Origin: Clostridium sp.
GTDB taxonomy: Bacteria > Bacillota > Clostridia > Lachnospirales > Lachnospiraceae
Reading direction: 5' to 3'
DNA: 13,183 nt
NCBI GenBank assembly: GCA_023664325.1
Contig: JAMPFS010000070.1
Span: 1-13,183 of the forward strand
In this document: one piece after another, positions 1 through 7,093 of the stretch
Position numbering within the stretch: the stretch's first letter is position 1
How the letters are laid out: each line of letters opens with the position of its first letter
Notes under the pieces: generated by a model
What the model saw: the letters and a program-made list of their open reading frames with translations, nothing else
Told to the model about the DNA's origin: nothing
Database searches by the model: none
Position numbers and translations under genes: made by a program

Positions 1-245
1 ACTTTGACGATATGACGGATGAATCATACATGACGGATATTGACATTATCTGCAAGGAACGGGATGAAGCTTTAGCAGCAAGAGATGAAGCTTTGGCAGC
101 AAAGGAGAGAGAGTGGAATGAAGCGCTGACAGCAAAAGATAAAGCGTTAGCGATGAAAGACAGAGAACGGAATGAGGCGCTAGCAGCAAAGGATAAAGAA
201 ATTGCCCTATTAAAAGAACAGCTTGCCAAGTTGCAGCCACAGTAA
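1..245 (+). CDS. C-terminal coiled-coil tail of a truncated protein
   Basis: Only the last 80 or so residues are visible; the frame is open from base 3 and the start lies outside the window. After a short acidic stretch (FDDMTDESYMTDIDIICKER) the protein becomes a charged Ala/Glu/Lys helix built from seven-residue units such as DEALAAR, DEALAAK, NEALTAK, DKALAMK and NEALAAK, ending in LLKEQLAKLQPQ. This pattern predicts a coiled coil. Tails of this kind are common at the C-terminus of PD-(D/E)XK nuclease-family transposases (Rpn/YhgA-like) in Lachnospiraceae, which is my best guess. No catalytic domain is in view, so the family is inference only. The following DUF3783 gene starts 16 bp after the stop and may be co-transcribed. 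Confidence 0.55.
   Translation, partial: FDDMTDESYMTDIDIICKERDEALAARDEALAAKEREWNEALTAKDKALAMKDRERNEALAAKDKEIALLKEQLAKLQPQ
63..191 (+). repeat. In-frame coiled-coil repeat, 54-bp period
   Basis: A 21-bp unit (63-83, DEALAAR) is followed by two 54-bp units at 84-137 and 138-191. Each 54-bp unit encodes 7+4+7 residues: DEALAAK-EREW-NEALTAK, then DKALAMK-DRER-NEALAAK. The copies have diverged at silent and replacement positions, so this is an established repeat rather than a recent slip duplication. Confidence 0.75.
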
Positions 246-261
246 AAACAGGAGGCAGAAT

Positions 262-672
262 ATGGCAAACAAACCAAGTATTCTTTTATTTCACATGGAA
301 CCGGGAAAAGCAAAACAAATTGAAGCCATCTGCCGCCCACTCCACATCAATGTAATCAAGGTAAAAATGACCTCCTACAGCCAACAGTTGGGGTATCTGG
401 CAGGCATCAAGGGGTTTAACCGGCAAAACACAACCTATCAGGGTGCGGACTTCCCTGCAGAAATGCTTGTTTTTTCCGGCATGGATTCGGATGCAGTAGA
501 CGTATTTCTGGCAAAATACAAAGAAGCCTCCATCCCGCCAATCGGGTTGAAAGCCATTTTAACAGAACACAATATTTTTTGGACAGCGGAAACACTATAC
601 CGGGAATTGTGGAACGAACATATGCACATCCTACAGTCAAAATCCGGCAGTTCACTTTTACGGCAGCCGTAA
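262..672 (+). CDS. DUF3783 domain protein
   Basis: This 136-residue protein starts at an ATG with an AGGAGG site at 250-255, seven bases upstream; an earlier in-frame ATG has no ribosome site and overlaps the preceding gene. The N-terminus (PSILLFHMEP, then GKAKQIEAIC at about 15-24) reads as a beta strand followed by a helix. The pattern PAEMLVFSGM (65-74) followed by VDVFLAKYKEASIPPIGLKAILTEHN (79-104) and a C-terminal WTAETLYRELWNEH matches the DUF3783 family (PF12646) as I know it. The family has no established biochemical role, and I see no signal peptide, membrane segment or cysteine cluster. It is probably a small cytoplasmic protein. The last codons fall inside a hairpin that may terminate transcription. 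Confidence 0.8.
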   Translation: MANKPSILLFHMEPGKAKQIEAICRPLHINVIKVKMTSYSQQLGYLAGIKGFNRQNTTYQGADFPAEMLVFSGMDSDAVDVFLAKYKEASIPPIGLKAILTEHNIFWTAETLYRELWNEHMHILQSKSGSSLLRQP

Positions 673-685
673 AATCGCTTTCTTT
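656..685 (+). terminator. Probable intrinsic terminator overlapping a stop codon
   Basis: TTTTACGG (656-663) and CCGTAAAA (667-674) form a perfect 8-bp stem with a CAG loop, followed by TCGCTTTCTTT. The TAA of the DUF3783 gene (670-672) sits in the right arm. The stem is short and the T tract is interrupted, so efficiency is uncertain. Confidence 0.45.
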
Positions 686-749
686 ATCGCAAAAATATTG
701 CTGTTTTGTGGTTGAAAGGGCAAATTTTTTCCTGCTTTGTGCCGATATA

Positions 750-769
750 TATAATAGAAGAACTATAAT
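750..769 (+). promoter_or_regulatory. Possible -10 elements for the small basic ORF
   Basis: Two exact TATAAT hexamers occur at 750-755 and 764-769 in the 174-bp gap before the small ORF. Neither has a recognisable -35 at 16-18 bp; the upstream sequence is T-rich (725-730). The position suits a start point about 70-90 bases before the ATG. The rest of the gap holds only a 19-codon reading frame with no good ribosome site. Confidence 0.35.
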
Positions 770-846
770 GCAACATTACTTTTCACTTGTACTTCTTCTC
801 ATGGAAGCAGTTGGCATTCACTCGTAATTGCAAGGAGGCGATTACC

Positions 847-1092
847 ATGAATGCAGGAACCTTTCACCAAACCGTTACACCGATTTTAGCTATCGTTGCA
901 ACACCAAATTTTAAAAGACGGCATAATGAACAATCATCAAAGAGAAATCAAAAGAAACGGATGTCTTTTCACTCTTTCAACCAGACAGTAGAATTAAGGG
1001 ATGAGTCTATCATCCATGAAATCTCAAACTGTTATGGTTCAAACGGAAAACCAATTGTCACATATGCCAGCTGCTTCAGCAAAGCATTATAG
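847..1092 (+). CDS. Small basic hypothetical protein, 81 aa
   Basis: I do not recognise this family. The ATG has a near-perfect Shine-Dalgarno AAGGAGG at 832-838, eight bases upstream, which is why I chose it over an earlier in-frame ATG at 787. The protein starts MNAGTFHQTVTPILAIVATP, a mildly hydrophobic segment with prolines that is too short and polar to be a clear signal peptide. The centre is strongly basic (KRRHNEQSSKRNQKKR, about residues 23-38) and suggests nucleic-acid or membrane-surface binding. The C-terminal half is neutral and contains two cysteines (NCYGSNGKPIVTYASCFSKAL). It stands alone, with a possible promoter before it and a strong terminator ten bases after its stop, so it looks like a real single-gene transcription unit. 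Function unknown. Confidence 0.65.
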   Translation: MNAGTFHQTVTPILAIVATPNFKRRHNEQSSKRNQKKRMSFHSFNQTVELRDESIIHEISNCYGSNGKPIVTYASCFSKAL

Positions 1093-1101
1093 TAACCGGA
1101 T

Positions 1102-1137
1102 ATGGGCTGTCAAATCTGACAGCCCATTCTTTCATTT
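1102..1137 (+). terminator. Intrinsic terminator after small ORF
   Basis: ATGGGCTGTCA (1102-1112) and TGACAGCCCAT (1117-1127) form a perfect 11-bp GC-rich stem with an AATC loop, followed by TCTTTCATTT. It begins ten bases after the stop codon at 1092. On the opposite strand the hairpin lacks a T tract, so it is a poor terminator for dnaB, which ends 35 bp away in convergent orientation. Confidence 0.85.
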
Positions 1138-1162
1138 CTGACAACAGCCATGCATTGCAAGG

Positions 1163-2506
1163 TTAATTTCTCGCTCTGCGCTCTTTATTGGCAAACTTTG
1201 TATATTTTCCAAGCCACACCAGCTCAATTGGTCCTGTGGAACCATTTCTCTGCTTTGACACAATAATATCCGCAATACCCGGCTTGGTAGATTCTTTATT
1301 GTAATAATCATCCCGGTAAATGAACATAATGACATCCGCATCCTGTTCTATGGCTCCGGACTCACGCAAATCCGACATGACCGGCTTGTGGTCGTCACGG
1401 CTGTCCACCGCACGGTTTAACTGAGACAGCGCAATCACCGGCACATCCAGCTCACGGGCTAATTTCTTAAGCGAACGGCTGATTTCCGATATTTCCTGCT
1501 GACGGGATTCGGATTTGCCGCTCCCGTTCATCAATTGTAAATAGTCTATAATAATCAATCCCAAATCCTGTGTCTGTTTCAGCTTACGGCATTTCGAGCG
1601 AAGCTCGGCAATGGAAATACCCGGTGTGTCATCAATAAACATCGGCGTGGATGCCACCCGGTAGGTAGAATCCATCAATTTATCCCAATCAGAATCCACC
1701 AACTGACCGGTACGGATTGCCTGGGAATCCACCATAGAATCCATAGCAATCAAACGGGTTGCCAACTGTTCCTTACTCATCTCCAAACTAAAAATGGCAC
1801 ATGGCACATTTGCCTTAAATGCTGCATTTTGTGCGATATTCAGTGCAAATGCCGTCTTCCCCATAGCAGGACGCGCTGCAATCAGAATCAGCTCCGAACC
1901 GTGCAGACCGGTAAGCTTTTCATCCAAATCAATAAATCCCGTCGGAACACCTGTAATTTTACTGCCCCGTTTTGCAGATGCCTCAATCGTATCTAAGACA
2001 TTCAGCACAATATCCTGCATCGGAACAAATTCCTCTCCTCCATTCCGCATCTGCACAATATCAAAAAGCTCCTTTTCGGAATCCTCCAACAGATCCGCCA
2101 CATCACTCTTTCCTGCATAACACGCCTCTGTTGTCTTCTCTGTAAATTTAATCATCTTCCGGAGTGTCGCTTTGTCCTGTACAATCTGGGCATACTGCTT
2201 CGCATGGGTGGAGGTTGGCACCATATTTAAAATATCTCCGATATACTCCATGCTGCTGACAGAATCCGGTGCTCCCATCTCCTTTAACTGCTCACTGACC
2301 GTAAGCAGATCCACCGGTTTCCCTTCATTATATAGAGTAACCATCGCCTCAAACAGCATCCCATACTGGCTGTAATAAAAATCATCCCTTGTCAGAATAT
2401 CAGCAACTTCCACAATCGCATCCCTGTCCATCAGCATGGATCCAATCACCGACTGCTCTGCCTCCACACTATTCGGTTGTACCTTCTTAATTACTGCTTC
2501 GTCCAT
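1163..2506 (-). CDS. dnaB: Replicative DNA helicase DnaB
   Basis: This 447-residue protein has the full length expected of the hexameric replicative helicase (DnaC in Bacillus nomenclature) that unwinds DNA at the fork. The N-terminal domain (about 10-115, starting VQPNSVEAEQSVIGSMLMD) is the primase-interacting part. The RecA-like motor follows: Walker A ARPAMGKT at 211-218, catalytic Glu in SLEMS (E242), Walker B LIIIDYLQL (317-325), SQLNR (361-365), the SDLRESGAIEQDAD segment (378-391) and an arginine-finger region KQRNG (418-422). No intein or insertion interrupts these motifs. The ATG has an AGGAAG site at 2515-2520 that overlaps the rplI stop, so translation is probably coupled. It is the last gene of gdpP-rplI-dnaB. 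Confidence 0.98.
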   Translation of the reverse strand: MDEAVIKKVQPNSVEAEQSVIGSMLMDRDAIVEVADILTRDDFYYSQYGMLFEAMVTLYNEGKPVDLLTVSEQLKEMGAPDSVSSMEYIGDILNMVPTSTHAKQYAQIVQDKATLRKMIKFTEKTTEACYAGKSDVADLLEDSEKELFDIVQMRNGGEEFVPMQDIVLNVLDTIEASAKRGSKITGVPTGFIDLDEKLTGLHGSELILIAARPAMGKTAFALNIAQNAAFKANVPCAIFSLEMSKEQLATRLIAMDSMVDSQAIRTGQLVDSDWDKLMDSTYRVASTPMFIDDTPGISIAELRSKCRKLKQTQDLGLIIIDYLQLMNGSGKSESRQQEISEISRSLKKLARELDVPVIALSQLNRAVDSRDDHKPVMSDLRESGAIEQDADVIMFIYRDDYYNKESTKPGIADIIVSKQRNGSTGPIELVWLGKYTKFANKERRARN

Positions 2507-2518
2507 ATTGTCTTCTTC

Positions 2519-2965
2519 CTATTTGCCCTCAACCTTTACCTTCAAGGTCGTTGTCACCTGCGGGTGAAGCTTAATCTTCACATCATGTTCTCCAACCGTC
2601 TTAATGGAATCCTTAAGCTGAACCTTTTTCTTATCCACCTCAAAACCAAGCTGCGCTTTCACCTCCTCCGCTATCTCTTTTGAAGATACCGAACCAAAGG
2701 TTTTACCGCCTTCTCCCACCTTAATTGCAACCGTAATCGAAGCATTTTCAATCTTCCTGCCAAGCTCCTTTGCAGCTTCTAAGTTCTCCGCTGCAATCTT
2801 TTCATCATTTGCCTTTTTTAACTTTAAATCGTTTAAATTTTTACCGGTTGCCTCTACCGCCTGCTTTTTCTTAATCAGCACATTCCTGCCAAAACCGTCA
2901 TTTACTTTGACAATCTCACCCTTCTTACCAACATTTTTAACATCTTCCAATAAAATAACTTCCAT
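2519..2965 (-). CDS. rplI: Ribosomal protein L9 (bL9)
   Basis: The 148-residue product matches the usual bL9 length. The N-terminal RNA-binding domain (MEVILLEDVKNVGKKGEIVKV, then NDGFGRNVLIKKKQAVEAT, residues 1-40) joins by a long lysine-rich helix (about 41-75) to the C-terminal domain (78-148) with GEGGKTFGSVSSKEIAEEV. bL9 binds 23S rRNA near the L1 stalk and helps frame maintenance. I chose the ATG at 2965 over one 12 codons upstream because family members begin MEVILLEDV and an AAAGGAAGG site precedes it. It starts 22 bp after gdpP and ends 12 bp before dnaB. The usual NYL after the glycine-rich turn is NVL here, a minor variation. Confidence 0.97.
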   Translation of the reverse strand: MEVILLEDVKNVGKKGEIVKVNDGFGRNVLIKKKQAVEATGKNLNDLKLKKANDEKIAAENLEAAKELGRKIENASITVAIKVGEGGKTFGSVSSKEIAEEVKAQLGFEVDKKKVQLKDSIKTVGEHDVKIKLHPQVTTTLKVKVEGK

Positions 2966-2987
2966 TTCTCTATCCTTCCTTTCTGGA

Positions 2988-5048
2988 TTAAAAATCCCCA
3001 TCTTCTCTCATTTGAAGCAATACATCCCGAACCTGCTGCTTTGCCTCCTCTAAAGTTACATCTGTAAGCTGGGCGCCTGCCACAGTTCCATGACCGCCGC
3101 CGCCAAACCGTTCCATAATTACCTGAACATTCACATCATCAATCGAGCGCGCGCTGATATATATTATGCCATCCACGTCAGTAAGTACAAAGGAAGCCCT
3201 TACACCATCTACGTCCAATAAATCATTTGCCACTTTCGCTGCGAGTACAGTCGGGCTGTCCACTCCCCATGTCGGCACCTCGGAAATTGCAAAATTATCC
3301 AGATAAATCTCTGCCCGCGCTACTCCCTCTGACAACTGTTTATAACTTTCCATATCGCTTCGGAAAGCTTTGCGCACACGAATCATATCTGCGCCACATT
3401 TCCGCAGAAAGGATGCCGCCTCAAAAGTACGCACACCTGTCTTCGTCACAAAGTTATCCGTATCCACCAAAATTCCCGCATACATGGCATCTGCCTCCAC
3501 AGACCGAAGTTTTGGCTTCTCCACACTATACTGTAAAATTTCCGCCACCATCTCACAGGCAGAGGAAGCAAACGGTTCAATATAGGACAGTGTGGCATGC
3601 TCGATGACCTCACCGCTTTGCCTGTGATGATCGATAACCACGATATTCTTTGTATGGAAAAGAAGTTCCTCACACTCGGTATAGCTCGGACGGTTCACAT
3701 CCACAACAATAACAACCGTATTGGAATCCACTGCCTCTATTGCCTGCTCGCTATTCACAAAGATATCATCCGGATATACACTGCTTCCCAAAATATTATT
3801 CATAACCGGACGGATCGAACTTGTCACTTCATTGATAACAATCTGCGCCTTTTTATCCATCAGGGTTGCCAGACGATAAATACCAAGCGCTGCGCCGAGA
3901 CAATCAATATCCGGTTTTTTATGCCCCATAATAATCACCTTGTCCTTCGTAACTAACATTTCCTTCAGGGCATGCGCCTTCACACGAGCCTTTACACGGG
4001 TACTCTTCTCCGCAGACTGTGTCTTGCCGCCATAATAAATAATCTTATCGCCTCTTTTCACAACCGCCTGATCCCCGCCTCGTCCAAGCGCCAAATCCAT
4101 TGCCATATGGGAATACTCATAAGCGCTTGTATAATTATCCTGTTCCGGATTAATGCCAACTGAAATACTAAGTGTGACCGGAGTTTCGTTACCGATATTA
4201 ATGCTGCGCACTTCATCTAACAGGGAGAATTTGCCCTCCTGCATACGGTTTAAATGCTGCTGCTGACAAACAAAAATGTATTTGTCCTTTTCCAGCTTCT
4301 TGATAATTGCATCTGCGCTCTGCATGTATTTTGTAATCTTCCGGTCAATCAAAGCCACCAACAATGCTTTACGCACTTCCTCTGTTGACTCCATAGCTTC
4401 TTCATAATTATCAATATAAATATGGCCGACAACCAGCTTGATTTTCTCTTTCTCCTCTAATGCCTCCACAAGCTCCGTCTCATCATAGAGATAAACGGCA
4501 AACAGCACATCATCTTCATCTATCTCATCCGCCATTCCCGTTGACAGAATACTTCCCACATCCACTTTGCGAATCTCTACCTGATAATTGCGTTCCGCCT
4601 GGTAAATGTGGATGATTCTGCGGTTCTCATCCTCCGGCTCCATCTCAAAAAGTTCCAGTGTAATATCTGCAAATATATTCTGAATGTGCTTTCGCATATG
4701 CTGTTTATCACTCTTAATCGTATCATAAAATGCCTTATTGCTCCAAAGAATCCTTCCGTTTCTATCCACTAACATATAGGGAATTGCCAACTCTTTAATC
4801 AGCGCGCTCTGCACGGAACCGTGCGCAAACCCAAATGCCATCAGATCCGTCATGATGTTCGGTCTCTGCTTAAAATACATATATGCCGCTGCGCATAAAT
4901 AGATCAAAATGCCTATACTTACAAGCACCCCGCTGTTTGTGTCAAAACAGTATATTGCGCCATTCACAGCGATTAATGGTATCATAAGAATAAATGGCAC
5001 CTTTAAATATTTTTCTATCTCTTTTCGCAATAATCTGCTCTCGTTCAT
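2988..5048 (-). CDS. gdpP: Cyclic-di-AMP phosphodiesterase GdpP, DHH family
   Basis: This 686-residue membrane enzyme hydrolyses c-di-AMP to pApA and so controls cell-wall stress and potassium homeostasis. Architecture in order: two membrane segments (about 18-35 and 41-59), a PAS-like sensor domain (85-190, with IPYMLVDRNGRILWSNKAFY), a degenerate GGDEF domain (205-330, with LGRGGDQAVVK in place of GGDEF), then the DHH-DHHA1 catalytic part. Metal ligands are all present: GHKKPDID (375-382), VVIVVDVN (D450), DHH at 473-475, and GILVDTDNF (D529). The GGGGHG motif of DHHA1 is at 649-654. The ATG has an AAGGAG site at 5055-5060 and a near-consensus promoter upstream, making it the first gene of gdpP-rplI-dnaB. 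Confidence 0.96.
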   Translation of the reverse strand: MNESRLLRKEIEKYLKVPFILMIPLIAVNGAIYCFDTNSGVLVSIGILIYLCAAAYMYFKQRPNIMTDLMAFGFAHGSVQSALIKELAIPYMLVDRNGRILWSNKAFYDTIKSDKQHMRKHIQNIFADITLELFEMEPEDENRRIIHIYQAERNYQVEIRKVDVGSILSTGMADEIDEDDVLFAVYLYDETELVEALEEKEKIKLVVGHIYIDNYEEAMESTEEVRKALLVALIDRKITKYMQSADAIIKKLEKDKYIFVCQQQHLNRMQEGKFSLLDEVRSINIGNETPVTLSISVGINPEQDNYTSAYEYSHMAMDLALGRGGDQAVVKRGDKIIYYGGKTQSAEKSTRVKARVKAHALKEMLVTKDKVIIMGHKKPDIDCLGAALGIYRLATLMDKKAQIVINEVTSSIRPVMNNILGSSVYPDDIFVNSEQAIEAVDSNTVVIVVDVNRPSYTECEELLFHTKNIVVIDHHRQSGEVIEHATLSYIEPFASSACEMVAEILQYSVEKPKLRSVEADAMYAGILVDTDNFVTKTGVRTFEAASFLRKCGADMIRVRKAFRSDMESYKQLSEGVARAEIYLDNFAISEVPTWGVDSPTVLAAKVANDLLDVDGVRASFVLTDVDGIIYISARSIDDVNVQVIMERFGGGGHGTVAGAQLTDVTLEEAKQQVRDVLLQMREDGDF

Positions 5049-5082
5049 TGATTTCTCCTTGTATTATGCGTTTGCTGGAACT

Positions 5083-5111
5083 ATTATATCATTTTTAACA
5101 TTCCCGCACAA
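5083..5111 (-). promoter_or_regulatory. Sigma-A-type promoter of gdpP-rplI-dnaB
   Basis: On the minus strand TTGTGC (5106-5111) and a perfect TATAAT (5083-5088) are separated by exactly 17 bases. Transcription would start near 5076, giving a 5' leader of about 28 nt before the gdpP ATG. It lies in the 103-bp gap after the methyltransferase gene; I see no convincing terminator in that gap, so read-through from upstream is possible. Confidence 0.75.
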
Positions 5112-5151
5112 CGTAACATCTAGTGTCACATCCGGGCATCCAACCCCAGAT

Positions 5152-5811
5152 TTAGATTGTGATGGACGGTGCATGACCGTATTCGTAAATAACAACCTTC
5201 TCGTCATAATCCATCTCATATGTGGGCAGCTTAACAATCTTATATAGCTTAAATCCCTTCTGCCGCATGTAATCCCGATATTCCTCCTTTGGGTAATACA
5301 TCATAACAAAAATCCGGCGTGGAAAGCGCTGCACACTTTCCATGACATGCTCCATCACCTGCTCAAAAATATTAATCTCGAAAGGATTGAAAAAATAAAA
5401 CACCGTATCCTCACGCTTGATTTCATACTCTTCTGCCTTACCATGAATAATCTCTATTCTGTCATAGCTATCCCGGAACCGGGTATTATAATAGGCACGG
5501 TTATCTAGGGCATTTTCATAAAGATTCTCATCTACTTCAATGCCACACACCTCGCACCGAAAGCGCTGGTTCACATAGAACAGTACCCTGCCTTTCCCGC
5601 AGCCAAAATCCACCAGCCTGCCGTAGCGGTCAAGCACCTCCTCCATCTCATCAAACGCACAAATGAGCCCACTATAACTGGTAGGCTCATACCGGAAATA
5701 ATCGTCATTATAACGGTTATTATAAACGATTTCCGTACTTTCGATTCCCAAAAATGCTTCCATTTTATGATTCTCAAAATACTTAGGTGTCTGCCCTTTT
5801 TTCTTTTTCAT
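5152..5811 (-). CDS. Class I SAM-dependent methyltransferase
   Basis: The 219-residue product has a Rossmann-type SAM-binding core. Motif I is LVDFGCGKGRVLFY (66-79), the acidic residue that would hold the SAM ribose is in GIEVDENL (90-97), and FYFFNPFE (138-145) occupies the motif IV position, with NPF resembling the NPPF/Y loops of N-methyltransferases. The N-terminus (about 1-60) is rich in tyrosine and aspartate. The substrate cannot be told from sequence. Its ATG overlaps the stop of the DUF1934 gene by ATGA (5808-5811), with AGAGGA upstream, so the two are translationally coupled. This places it as last gene of the ddl-murI group, but its relation to wall synthesis is unproven. Confidence 0.8.
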   Translation of the reverse strand: MKKKKGQTPKYFENHKMEAFLGIESTEIVYNNRYNDDYFRYEPTSYSGLICAFDEMEEVLDRYGRLVDFGCGKGRVLFYVNQRFRCEVCGIEVDENLYENALDNRAYYNTRFRDSYDRIEIIHGKAEEYEIKREDTVFYFFNPFEINIFEQVMEHVMESVQRFPRRIFVMMYYPKEEYRDYMRQKGFKLYKIVKLPTYEMDYDEKVVIYEYGHAPSITI

Positions 5812-6260
5812 TCCATGTATTCCTCTTTTACCCCTGCCGCTTCACTGCGTGCCTGCACTTTAAAATCCACTTCACACTCTGAGACAAACTTATAATTGAT
5901 ATCAAGCGCATACTTTACTTTTACTGCAATTTCCCTCTCTTTTTCCTCTATCAGAAAATCATGAGTCAGCACTCCAATCTGTATCGGCCCTACTAACGTC
6001 CGGTACACCGTGGAATTTTTCCTGTTCTTATCAAACCGCATATAGGAATTATTGCCGCCCTTTTTCGTGATCTCAAAAAAGGCATGATCAAACTTCACTA
6101 TATTTTTTGTCACCGGTCCATTGTCCTCCGGCTGCTCTTCAAACAATACATAATGTTTATTATTTTTCATATAGTAGCTTCCCGGCACCGTCAACTCAAT
6201 CGCCTCATCCTGCACATCAAACTGCATGCCGGAAATCTTAACCAACACATCTCTCGTCAT
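5808..6260 (-). CDS. DUF1934 (YwiB-like) calycin-fold protein
   Basis: This 150-residue protein matches DUF1934, whose Bacillus member is YwiB and which has a predicted calycin-type beta barrel. Visible family features are the N-terminal DVLVKISGMQFD strand, a central ITKKGGNNSYMRFDKN (64-79), TVYRTLVGPIQIGVLTH (84-100) and the C-terminal alternating strand INYKFVSECEVDFKV (121-135). No enzymatic motif is apparent and the function is unknown. I chose the ATG at 6260, preceded by AAGGTG at 6266-6271, over an ATG ten codons earlier that lies inside murI. It follows the murI stop by 10 bp and overlaps the methyltransferase start by 4 bp, so it is in the same operon. Confidence 0.85.
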   Translation of the reverse strand: MTRDVLVKISGMQFDVQDEAIELTVPGSYYMKNNKHYVLFEEQPEDNGPVTKNIVKFDHAFFEITKKGGNNSYMRFDKNRKNSTVYRTLVGPIQIGVLTHDFLIEEKEREIAVKVKYALDINYKFVSECEVDFKVQARSEAAGVKEEYME

Positions 6261-6270
6261 CTTTTCACCT

Positions 6271-7074
6271 TTAATAACTCTCAATATCAACTACCTGCGT
6301 ATCCGTCACATGGCACGGCAATACGCTGTCTGCAAAGGAAATAAAACTTTCCACACCATCACTGACATAATACTCATGATGCGGCTTATGTTTTTCTCTG
6401 TTTAACATCCCCTGCTCGGTCAAAAGCTCTTTTAAGCTCTTTGCCGTCTCAAATGCAGGATTGACAAGCGTAACTTCGTCACCCATAAAACGTTTGATGG
6501 TATGGCGGATCATTGGATAGTGGGTACATCCCAGTACCAGTGCATCCACCTTATATTCCTTCATAACCTGAAGATAACGGCTCACAATATCCTCCGTAAC
6601 CCGATCTTCCAAAAGCCCCTCCTCGACAAGCGGCACAAAAAGCGGGCATGCCTTACTCACCACCGTAACTTCCGGATTCAATTCCCTGATATAATCATTA
6701 TAAATGCCCGATTTGACCGTACTTGCAGTTCCTATGACTCCGACATTTCCAGTCTGGGTTGTTTCCACTGCCATTTTTGCACCCGGTTTTACCACGCCGA
6801 TAACCGGGATATCTATTTCTTCTGCAATCTCATCCAATGCCAGCGCACTTGCCGTATTGCATGCCACCACAATTGCCTTGACATTTTTTGTCCGTAAGAA
6901 CCGGACAATCTGCCTGCTATATTTTAAAACCGTTTTCTTTGACTTGGAACCATATGGCACTCTGGCGGTATCACCAAAATATATCAGTTCTTCATTCGGA
7001 AGCTGGCGCATAATCTCTCTCGCCACCGTAAGACCACCCACACCCGAATCAAATACACCTATCGGATTATTCAT
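6271..7074 (-). CDS. murI: Glutamate racemase MurI
   Basis: The 267-residue cytoplasmic enzyme converts L-glutamate to the D-glutamate used by MurD in peptidoglycan precursor synthesis. It has the standard motifs: FDSGVGGLT with D9, GDTARVPYG (34-42), the first catalytic cysteine in VACNTASAL (C72), and the second in LGCTHYP (C183) with H185. Length is normal. The start at 7074 gives the family N-terminus NPIGVFDSG; the longer frame starting 21 codons earlier runs back into ddl. A purine-rich ribosome site (GGGAAGGGAAG) lies in the 19-bp gap after ddl. Pairing with ddl puts two D-amino-acid steps of wall synthesis in one operon. Confidence 0.97.
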   Translation of the reverse strand: MNNPIGVFDSGVGGLTVAREIMRQLPNEELIYFGDTARVPYGSKSKKTVLKYSRQIVRFLRTKNVKAIVVACNTASALALDEIAEEIDIPVIGVVKPGAKMAVETTQTGNVGVIGTASTVKSGIYNDYIRELNPEVTVVSKACPLFVPLVEEGLLEDRVTEDIVSRYLQVMKEYKVDALVLGCTHYPMIRHTIKRFMGDEVTLVNPAFETAKSLKELLTEQGMLNREKHKPHHEYYVSDGVESFISFADSVLPCHVTDTQVVDIESY

Positions 7075-7093
7075 TTTTCTCTTCCCTTCCCAC

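Noticed and set aside
1102..1127. Bidirectional terminator also ending dnaB transcripts
   Set aside because: The hairpin is symmetrical, but on the minus strand it is followed by ATCCGG rather than a T tract.
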